Assembly: GCA_024500155.1 (NCBI GenBank)
Contig: CM044867.1
Span: 28,035,632 to 28,099,631 of the forward strand
Source: Chenopodium formosanum
Taxonomy: Eukaryota; Streptophyta; Magnoliopsida; Caryophyllales; Amaranthaceae
Direction: 5' to 3'
Length of the DNA: 64,000 nt
Within the stretch, counting starts at the first letter, position 1; every line of letters starts with the position of its first letter. Below, piece by piece: positions 55,351 to 64,000 of the stretch. Position numbers and translations under genes: made by a program. A model generated the notes under the pieces. That model was not told the DNA's origin, did not search any database, and was given only the letters and a program-made list of their open reading frames with translations.

Positions 55351-56112
55351 ATATTATTATAAAATTTAGAAGTTGCAAAATTCATATTTATGAGAATTTC
55401 TCATGAATTGTACTTACTAAACCCCTTCCATGACCAAGATATGAGAGTCATACTAAGGTTCTTGGATTGAAGCAAGTTATGTAATTTAAGTTGTGTATAT
55501 TTTGAGAAAACATATCACATAAGTAATACATCAACTCGTAGAATTATGTTTAATCAGAAATTTATTATTTCTCTTATTTAAATATGGATTTTGATATTAA
55601 ATAAAATGTCCAAAATAATTATGGATTGATGGGCTCATCAGGTTGATGACCTGGTGAATGAAACCCCACAGGTGAACTAAATTCATACATTATTTAAGTT
55701 CCTAGTTCGAAATCATTAAAGTGGAAATAAATGATTTGAATAAATGGACTAGCATGTAAGATTGATTGGATAGTGTAGTTTCATGGGCTATAGGGGTATA
55801 GTGATGCTCGGTCAATCACATGGGTATGCATGAATGATGCATGATCGAACTATAGACCTACTTTGAAGTTCAAGTATAGAGCTTCCGGATATATTAGTGG
55901 ATATCTTTGAAATGAGTGGAACACTGATTCATTCAATGATTGATTTAACTGTGGTACATTCAAACGTCTTCCCGTAACTGGAGATTATAAAGGGTGTTTC
56001 CTGGTTACTTCAAAAGTTGAGTGGGAGCTTTGGTTGCCACAAGACTGGATCGAGTCTACCTATTTAGTTAGGAATGTGTCTTGGCCCCTTGAAGAGGGAG
56101 AATTCAAAAAAT

Positions 56113-56830
56113 GCATGGCCGTGCTCAAATGGACATTATGTCTTCGTCAATTGCAATTACTAGATATGTCAAGGATCACTATTATGGAGATAATTAGTTC
56201 ATTCTTTTGGGTCGTCTTTGTCTGTTGCTAGATATGACAAATGATCTTTGGGCTAGTCAAATAATCCAAACCCCAATAGAATGGATCCTATGAAGTCGCA
56301 CACAAGGGTATTGGATTGAGCAAGTGTGAGGCCCATTAATGGGCCTCATGAGGTAATGACAAGCCATGTAAGGAGTAAGGCTATTGTAGTTAGAATTGGG
56401 TTAAGAGTTTGGGCTTCACATGGACTCTAATTACATATGTGATATATAAATAGAGGTCATGCCTAGGGTTGATAGACAAGTCATAATTCACCCATACAGT
56501 GAATTGTGAAGCAAGCAACCAAAACACCCAAAATCCTATTCTCTCTCACTCTCACGCCTCTCTCTCTCCCCTCCTCCCTGTCCGTACGATACGGACGGCC
56601 GGCCAAGGTGGTGCTCGATGGTGGTGTGGTGGTTCGTGGCTTGTTCGTTCCTATCCTCTCCGTAGAAGGTTGATTGAAGGTTTCAATCACGACTAACTAG
56701 CATTATTGGAGGTTCAATTTGTGCCCGTGGACCAAGTATAGGAATCACGCTTGGGGTTCTTATTCTCCTTATAGTTCTTGCTTGATCACACGTGGAATCA
56801 CGCTTCAAAGGTATAATTATATGTTCTTTA
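56113..56830 (+). repeat. Probable 3' LTR of the decayed copia
   Basis: Contains repeat copy B (56131-56310). GATATATAAATAGAGG (about 56440) looks like a TATA box and is followed by a CT-rich leader. A GTTGAGTGGGAGCTTTGG word near 56017 resembles a polypurine tract but is 100 bp upstream. The ends are approximate. Confidence 0.45.
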
Positions 56831-57645
56831 TGTGTTGTGCATTGATCTTGGTTATTAGATGCTTATGAATATGATTCATGCAATTCCGCTTAGAGTATCT
56901 AAAGTCCTACAGATGAGTCATACACAAAGGCGACAAAGCAATAGCAATCAACATTTGGAAATTAATTCTTGAATTGAATGATTAGTGACCATCTATATCT
57001 AATATTGAGCCTTTAAATCACCCTTGGTGTATAAACACTTTATGTGCACAAATTAAACCATCCAAATATCCTCAAACTCGTGTCCAAGACACTTAATAAA
57101 ATTGCTCTTTAATCTGTGCATAAGCATTCACTTTGATTAGGTCAAATCTCCATTCATATAAAACAACAATAAAAATCATATGAATCATGCATAAATTATT
57201 TCTTAATATTATTCCAAACCAAATTAAACCAATAGTTGAATTAAACATGCTCATATTCATTGTCTGAAATAAAATCCTGATCAATCCAGCATGCTCATCA
57301 ATAAGTATTAAGCCTGTCAAATAAATCATATTCATTCAACATGCTTGGAATAACATTAATGATTCACCATACAATATTTTCATCACAATTCAACCAATTC
57401 CAAAAATTGTAACCTATCCTACGCATTGTTACTACATACTTGATAGTTGATACCAAATAAACCAATCCTAACATACATGCTTTAAATATTCCTTATATGT
57501 GTGCATATTTCGAATATGATCACAGAATCGTCACTAATGCAAAAAGTCACTCAACTCATACTCTCATACAAGTAAGAGTTACGAAACCATATTAATATGT
57601 ACTCACCCACAATTTCCAGCAATATTAATTAACTAACTTAAAACA
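56831..57645. other. AT-rich stretch, no gene; resembles 1700-2400
   Basis: No coding. Words such as TCACCCACAATTTCCAGCAA and CTTGATA...ATACCAAAT recall the LTR-like region near 1700-2400 in this window, so an old LTR piece is likely. The LTR of the Ale-like copia starts at 57646. Confidence 0.35.
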
Positions 57646-57785
57646 TGTTAAGATATATATGTATATAATTGTAGTTAGTCAAAGTGTATTATTTAGTTAC
57701 CTATTTAGCCTAGTTTAAGGGATTTGATATCTCTTGTAAACTGTGTATAAGGTGATTGAAGCAATGAAGATAATCACTGAATATA

Positions 57786-59598
57786 CACTAGACGAAAATA
57801 TGAATTGGCCACCGGTTCAAAACCCCCTATGCCACCGGTTTTGAACCGGTGGCCAGTTGGGGGGTGGCAATAATTTTATTAAAAAGCCACCGGTTCAAAA
57901 TCGGTGGCAAAAACAATTATTGCCACCGGTTAACGGGTGGCAATTACGCTTCCCGCAATTTTTTTTTAATGGTATTAAAAAGTATTGCCACCGGTTAACC
58001 GGTGGCAATAATGTCCATAAAAAACAAAAAAAAAAAAATTTGTTTTTGCATTTATTTCACTTAAATTGTAGCAGAAATTATATATATTTGTAAATTATAT
58101 AAAAACACATATATATTCATCATTGTCTAATAATTGTACACTTTTTAAGAGTGAAAAAACCAAATTAATAACTACAACTAAATTACTCATACAACAATTC
58201 CAATTTAAAACAACTAAATTAATCAAATTACACAAAACTAAAATTCCAACATTAAAAACCAAAAAAACAAATTTACAATAAAAACCAAAAAAAATTACAA
58301 CATTAAAATTAAAAAAACAACCATATAACACCTAAATCAATAATCCTGCATCTTTTTTCTTCGATTTAACATCTACATCCAAATCAATACACCTGCATCA
58401 AAAAAAATTCGATTAAATAAAAAAAATAAGCTGCGAAAAAAAGATAAAAACAAGAACCGTATAAGCTGCGAACAAAAAAAAACCCATAAATCGATTTAAA
58501 TCGGTTAAATAAACCCAGAAAAAACACACAAAATATAAACAAAACCCAGAAATTAAACAAAAACCCAGAAAGTTAACCCAGAAAACTAAAACCCAGAAAA
58601 AAAAAAAAGAAAAAAAAACCCAGAAAAAAATTAAATAAAAATCCCAGGAATTAGTGAAAACCCGAGAGTTAAATCGAACTAAAAAAAATCAAATTGATTT
58701 TCAAAATGAGAACTAAAAACAAAATGAGAATTAAATCGAACTCAAAAAAATAAACTGATTTTCACGAACTAAAAAAAAAAAAAAAAAAAAAAAAAACCCA
58801 GAATTAAATCGAATAGGACCCAAAAGAAGATCCACTTAGAATCGATTAAAATCAATTAAAAATCGAATTAAATCGACGAAAACACTCAAAAAAAAAATCC
58901 AAAATCGACTAATTAACCCAAAAAAATCAATAACTAGTAATGAAACAAATACCCAAAACACAAACCCAGAATTAATTGATTAAAATCGAGTAAAAACCCA
59001 GAATTAATTGATTAAACAAAAACCCAGAATCAAAAAACAAAACCCCAGAATTTAAAATCAAAAACCAAGAATTAATTGATTAATCACAAACCTTGTGCAT
59101 GTCTTCGTTGTGCATGTTTTCATGGTGGTCTTGATGATGGTGCACGAACTCAAAACCAAGGAGAAGGAGAAGAGGAGATCGAAGGAGAAGAGGGAGAAGG
59201 AGACGGAGGAGATGAGAAGGAGAAGGAGATGAGAAGGAGGAGATCGAAAGAGAAGGAAAGAGAAGGAGGAGATTAGATGAGAAAGAGAAGGAAGATCGGA
59301 GGAGATCAGATGAGAAATGAAAGAGAAAGAGAAAGAAGAGAGGGGAGAGCAGGAGAGAGAAAGAGGAGAGGGACGGCTGAGAGGGAAATGAGGTAGGGTT
59401 TGGGGTATTTAAGGGGGCGTTTTTTTTTTTAATTGCTAATTGCCACGGGTTCAAACCGGTGGCATAAATGGTAAAGGCCACCGGTTCAGTTTGAACCGGT
59501 GGCAATGTGAATTAGCCTAACCCGCCCATTTTTTAAGCCACCAGTTTTCAAAAACCGGTGGCCATAGAGCGGTGTTTTTTTGTATTTTTCTACTAGTG
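57786..59598. mobile_element. Non-autonomous CACTA transposon in a copia LTR
   Basis: Begins CACTAGACGAAAATA and ends TATTTTTCTACTAGTG; ATA on both sides (57783-57785 and 59599-59601) is the expected 3-bp duplication. The ends are filled with GCCACCGGTT/AACCGGTGGC subterminal repeats, many as palindromes. The middle is A-rich (58150-59080) and then a GA/CT-rich block (59155-59395). No transposase. A different family from the element at 11504, since the subterminal repeat differs. It inserted 9 bp from the end of the 5' LTR. Confidence 0.9.
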
Positions 59599-59716
59599 AT
59601 AATTCCTTCATGGTATCAGCAGTCTAGGGTGAATTCCGCTGCACCCTAGTGTTGTTCCGCCATCCTTTCTCTTCTACCTTCTCTTCTTCTTCTTCTTCTC
59701 TATTTGCACTATAACA

Positions 59717-60684
59717 ATGTCGGACTCCAAGAACTCGTTTCATCCGGCCTTTACTGTGTCTAATATCAAAAACAACATCCCCATTACCCTTGAAATGGAG
59801 AATGTTGAATACTCTACTTGGGCGGAACTATTCAAAATTAACGCTCGATCTCATAAGGTTCTACACCATATTATTGCTCCGAAAAAGAAGGTTGTTGCAC
59901 CTTCGACCGATGAGAAAAGGAGCTATGGTCGACATTGGACGCAACTGTTCTTAGGTGGATCTATGCCACGATTTCTAAGGACCTTTTGCACACCATCATT
60001 GAACTTGACTCAAAGGCGATGGAGGCTTGGGATAGGTTGCGTGATATATTCCAAGACAATCAAAATTCCCGTGCCGTAACTCTTGAACATGAGTTCTCTA
60101 ACACCGATATGGAGGATTTCCCTAACATCTTGGCGTACTGTTAGCAGCTTAAGAGCCTCTCCGATCAGTTGAAGAATGTAGGGGCACTGGTAGATAATAA
60201 CCGCCTTGTCCTTCAATTGGTTTCCGGCCTCACGGAACCATACAACCGTGTTGCTACTTTGATTAGGCAGAGCAACCCTCTTCCTCAATTTTACCAAGCT
60301 CGTTCAATGCTCAAATTGGAAGAGGCTGGCTTGGCAAAACGGGCGGCTACAGCGTCGGCTTCGGCTATGGTGGCGAGTGCTCCTCGAGAATTTGCGAATC
60401 AGGGGGTGATTCAGGGGCTTCTCGCGGCAAAACTAAACATCAGAAGAAAAAAAACAAGGGGTCGTAAGCAGTCCGGCAGTGGTGGTCGAGGCTCCGGTAC
60501 CGGCGGTCAGAATTCCGGTGGTGAAAACTCCGGTCGCGGTAGTCAGCAGCAGCAACAAGGCTGGTCTGCTCCTCCACCATGGCAGCAGTCGTACCAATAG
60601 TACCAGCCTTGGGGTTGGGCTCCTCAATGGGAAGCCCCACCTTGTCCATACCACAACTAAGGCTGGGCTCGTCCTCAGGGCCCA
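59717..60684 (+). pseudogene. Ale-like copia gag, broken
   Basis: Begins ATG 59717 (MSDSKNSFHP) with the copia gag-2 type N-terminus (ITLEMENVEYSTWAELFKI). Near 59940 the frame changes into one reading RWIYATISKDLL and LVLQLVSGLTEPYN. A TAG at 60142-60144 interrupts it, then TAG at 60598-60600 and TAA near 60658. The C-terminal part is Gly/Ser/Gln-rich (GSGGRGSGTGGQNSGG). No CCHC zinc knuckle is seen. Confidence 0.8.
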
Positions 60685-63600
60685 ATGAAGCAGCAGCCCG
60701 GTGTCTTGGGCCCATGCCCGCAACAGGCTTATGCGGCTTCACAGCAGTCCATGCCTTATGCGCTGACGGATATTGACTCGGCTATGAACACCATGACATT
60801 GAGCCAACCCGATCCCTCGTGGTACATGGACACCGGTGCAACCTCGCACATGACATCCTCCAATGGTAATCTCTCGTCTTATTTTAATTTGAGCAATCAT
60901 CATAATGGTATTGTTGTTGGTAGTGGTCATACAATTCCAATTCGTGGTTGTGGTCATACTACATTGCCTTCCCTAAACCCACCTTTGTCCCTTTCTAATG
61001 TCCTTAGCTTCATGCCCCTAAACTCATTAAAAATTTGATTTCTTTTAGGAAATTTACAACTGATAATTGTGTGTCTGTTGAGTTTGACCCTTATGGTTTT
61101 CTGTGAAGGATTATCGGACGGGGATGCCAATAATGAGATGTGATAGCCAAGGAGATCTTTATCCTCTCACTACCACTTTCACACATTCTACTCCATCGAC
61201 CTTTACAGCTTTAGCATCTTCTCTTTGGCATGATCATTTGGGACACCCGGGATCTTCTATTTTAAAGGCTCTCCGTGGTAATAAAAGCATTGAATGTACT
61301 CATAATTCTAGTGCTAGTATTTGTCATTCTTGTGTACTCGGAAAACACATTAAGTTTCCTTTTCTCTCTTCTAATTCAACTACTTCTATGCCGTTTGATA
61401 TTGTTCATAGTGATCTATGGTCGTCTCCTATTTTGAGTTCATCGGGTCATCGTTATTATATGCTTATTTTGGATAATTATTCTAAGTATTTGTGGACTTT
61501 TTCTTTAGCTAAAAATTTGAATGTTTTTGACAAAGTTTTATCTTTCCAAGCATTTATTCGTACCCAATTTGAACGACCTATTAAAACTTTTCAATGTGAT
61601 AATGGGCGAGAATATGATAATGGACCTTTTTGGGCTTTGTGTGAGTCTAATGGCATGTATTTTCGTCTTTCTTGTCCACATACATCATCACAAAATGGAA
61701 AGGCCGAGAGAAAAATTAGATCATTGAATAATATTATTCGTACTCTTCTTGCACATGCATCTCTACCACCATCTTTTTGGCACCATGCATTGCAAATGGT
61801 AACTTACCTTCACAATATTCTTCCGAGTAAATTACTAGAGTACAAATCTCCTCTCCAAATTCTTTACCAAAGGGAACCGTCTTATTCTCACTTACGTGTC
61901 TTTGGATGTTTATGTTACCCCTTATTTCCGTCAACTAGTATTAACAAGCTTCAACCCCGATCTACACCTTGTGCATTTTTAGGGTATCCACTGAATCATA
62001 GGGGTTATAAATATTATGATTTGTCTTCTAATAATATTATCATTAGCCGGCATGTTATATTTGATGAAACGGTCTTTCCCTTTGCAAAATTACACTCACC
62101 AACTACTCATACCTATGATTTTTTGGATGAGGGACTTAACTCTTATGTGACCCAACACATGAGCACTCCTGCGCAGCCCATTACGCCTCTTTTGTTGGCC
62201 CAACAACAGTCTGGGCCGACTGCTCCTACAAGCCCAGCGTCCTCTTCTCCTATCTTGACTGGGCCGCAGAATCTCTCTCCTTCAAGCAGCCTAGTTTCGG
62301 CTGCTCCTTCTAGCCCAACTTCACCTACTCCTCTTTCTAGCACCGAGGCTACTGTTGGGCAGAATAGATCACTAGTGGACCGTGGGCCTATTCAATCAGC
62401 CACGGCCCACTTGCGGTCTACCCAAACAGCAAGCCAAAGTGTTTTTCCCGGCCCTATGCCCTCCCCTGCACCACACTCACACATTCAAAATCCACAACCC
62501 ATTATTGTCACTCGTAGTAGAAATGGAATCATAAATCCTAACCCGAAATATAAAAATTTCAATGTCATGGTGTCTAATGTTACAAAGTCCCCCATACCTC
62601 GTAACCCCATTTCTGCTCTTCAACATCCAAATTGGAAAATGGCTATGGATGATGAATTTAATGCTCTTATTAAAAATAAGACGTGGGAGTTTGTGCCCCG
62701 TCCGCCTAATGTGAATATTATTCATTCTATGTGGATTTTTACTCATAAGGTGAAATCTAACGGTGATTTTGAGAGGCATAAAGCTCGTCTTGTAGGTGAT
62801 GGCTAAACACAACAGGTGGGCATTGATTGTGGTGAGACTTTTAGTTCGGTGGTTAAATCGGCTACCATTCGTACTGTTCTTAGCCTGGCTTTGTCTAAAG
62901 CTTGGCCTATTCATCAACTACATGTTAAGAACGCTTTTCTACATGGTGAGCTTAACGAGACAGTATACATGCATCAACCACTTGGGTTCCATGATCAGAC
63001 ACATGCATCCTGATTATGTGTGTTTGTTGCGGAAATCATTATATAGTTATTTCTATTGGTTTCACTAATAGCAAGAGTGACAACTCTCTATTTATTTATC
63101 GTGTGGGGTCGAATATGGCTTATTTGTTATTATATGTTGATGACATAATTCTTACTGCTTCTACTGATGCTCTGCGGTGTTCTATTATGTCTCTTCTTGG
63201 CTCGGAGTTTGCTATGAAGGACTTGGATCCTCTTAATTATTTCCTTGGCATCGCTGTGACATGACATAAAGGTGGATTATTTTTGTCACAACGGAAGTAT
63301 GTGGAGGAGATCATCGACAGGGCAGGGATGACTTCGTGCAAACCTTCGGCCACTCCGGTTGAAGCTAAGCCAAAGGTCAGTTCTTCAGGTACTACTTTTG
63401 CAGATCCGACCTTGTATTGTAGTCTTGCTGGGGCATTGCAGTATCTCACTTTTACGAGGCCGGATATTTCCTATGTCGTGCAACAAGTATGCTTACACAT
63501 GCATGATGCGAAAGATAGTCATATGTCTGCTCTTAAGCGGATAATTCAGTACATACAGGGTACTCTAGAGCATGGTTTTCATCTTTATCCATCATCTATT

Positions 63601-64000
63601 TCTACACTTATATCCTATACTGATGCTGATTGGGGTGGGTGTCCCGATACGAGGCGATCTACTTCCGAATATTGTGTATTTTTGGGTGATAACTTGATTT
63701 CTTGGTCATCCAAATGCCAGGCTACTCTTTCTAAGTCTAGTGCTGAGGTAGAGTACAAGGGTGTTGCTAATGTAGTTTCCGAGTCATGTTGGATTAGGAA
63801 TCTATTATTAGAGTTACATTGTCCGATTAAAAAGGCGACTTTGGTGTACTGCGACAATGTGAGTGCTATTTACCTTTCTGGTAATCCTGTACAGCATCAA
63901 CGTACCAAGCATATCGAGATGAACATACTCTTTGTCCGTGAGAAGGTGGCTAGGGGTGAAGTTCGAGTACTCCATGTTCCATCTAGGCACCAAATTGCGG
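60685..64000 (+). pseudogene. Ale-like copia pol, broken, incomplete at right
   Basis: Protease WYMDTGATSHM is in the gag frame. Frame changes near 61010 and 61095 lead to a long integrase frame (61103-62806): HDHLGHPGSS, CHSCVLGKH, HSDLWSSP, FQCDNGREYD, NGKAERKIRSLNNI. RT starts NWKMAMDDEFNAL. A TAA at 62804-62806 interrupts it. NAFLHGELNE follows, but the stretch that normally holds GLKQAPRAWY is gone near 63045, a deletion, and a stop lies there. YVDDIIL, a stop near 63263, then RNase H: SYTDADW, SWSSKC, CDNVSAIYL. The window ends inside the C-terminal RNase H. Confidence 0.85.

Larger units (their letters stand above)
57646..64000 (+). mobile_element. Decayed Ale-like Ty1/copia element, cut by the right edge
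   Basis: The 5' LTR starts TGTTAAGATA at 57646. Without the inserted CACTA it is only about 150 bp, as in the Ale lineage. It ends TTCCTTCA at 59610 and is directly followed by TGGTATCAG (59611), the initiator-tRNA-Met primer site. Gag, protease, integrase, RT and RNase H follow to 64000. The 3' LTR lies outside. Several stops, frameshifts and a deletion make it inactive. Confidence 0.85.

Noticed and set aside
59080..59505. 141-codon minus ORF rich in S, L and F
   Set aside because: GA/CT repeat block inside the CACTA element.

Overview
This is a piece of a plant nuclear genome, almost certainly a dicot. It is AT-rich, has GT-AG introns with T-rich tracts, and is packed with nested plant LTR retrotransposons (Ty3/gypsy Tat lineage, several Ty1/copia), CACTA, Mutator-like, hAT-like and Stowaway DNA transposons. 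One split host gene of the ankyrin-repeat/PGG-domain (ACD6/ITN1-like) family is visible. Caryophyllales would fit the general look, but nothing here proves the species. Layout: 1-1040 is the start of a long LTR on the minus strand; a second family member lies at 16104-18197 as a solo LTR with target-site duplication (TSD) AAGGT. 1041-3628 is a probable second LTR on the minus strand. 3629-10003 is the 3' part of an old Tat element: broken integrase, four covarying hairpins, a decayed antisense ORF with its own TATA-like box, and the 3' LTR. 10004-15260 is intergenic DNA holding a CACTA element (11504-13192, TSD AAA) and a foldback Mutator-type MITE (13293-13832, 9-bp TSD). 15577-19480 is a copia remnant split by the solo LTR and by a hAT-like MITE that carries Pol III-like boxes. 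19481-21853 is intergenic, with a GACC-rich array and a Stowaway MITE. 21854-30555 is the ankyrin/PGG gene in five recognisable exons, with transposons in its introns, a stop codon inside the PGG domain and a phase mismatch. 30781-42362 is a young, nearly intact Tat retrotransposon on the minus strand, 225 bp past the last recognisable ankyrin exon. It has 455-bp LTRs differing at three positions, an uninterrupted 1652-codon gag-pol frame with two RNase H domains, a 79-bp tandem array in its 3' region, and a separate spliced gene on the opposite strand. 43111-49294 is a complete non-coding LTR element (LARD type, TSD GGTAT). 49406-53680 is a minus-strand copia remnant with a damaged integrase active site. 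53750-56830 is another decayed copia with repeated termini. 57646-64000 is a decayed Ale-like copia whose 5' LTR is split by a second CACTA element (57786-59598, TSD ATA); it runs off the right edge. How it fits together: apart from the ankyrin gene, all recognisable coding sequence belongs to mobile elements. The most unusual coding system is the pair of Tat elements. Each carries a long protein gene opposite to gag-pol, tail-to-tail with the integrase. Both antisense genes begin with an acidic region and a GLRFPLH-type domain (like the Pfam 'putative gypsy type transposon' family), end in coiled coils, and are preceded by the same GGTATTTAAGC box. Extra ORFs of this kind are known in the Tat lineage, but their function is unknown. 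The conserved promoter-like box and the phase-consistent introns suggest a separately expressed gene.
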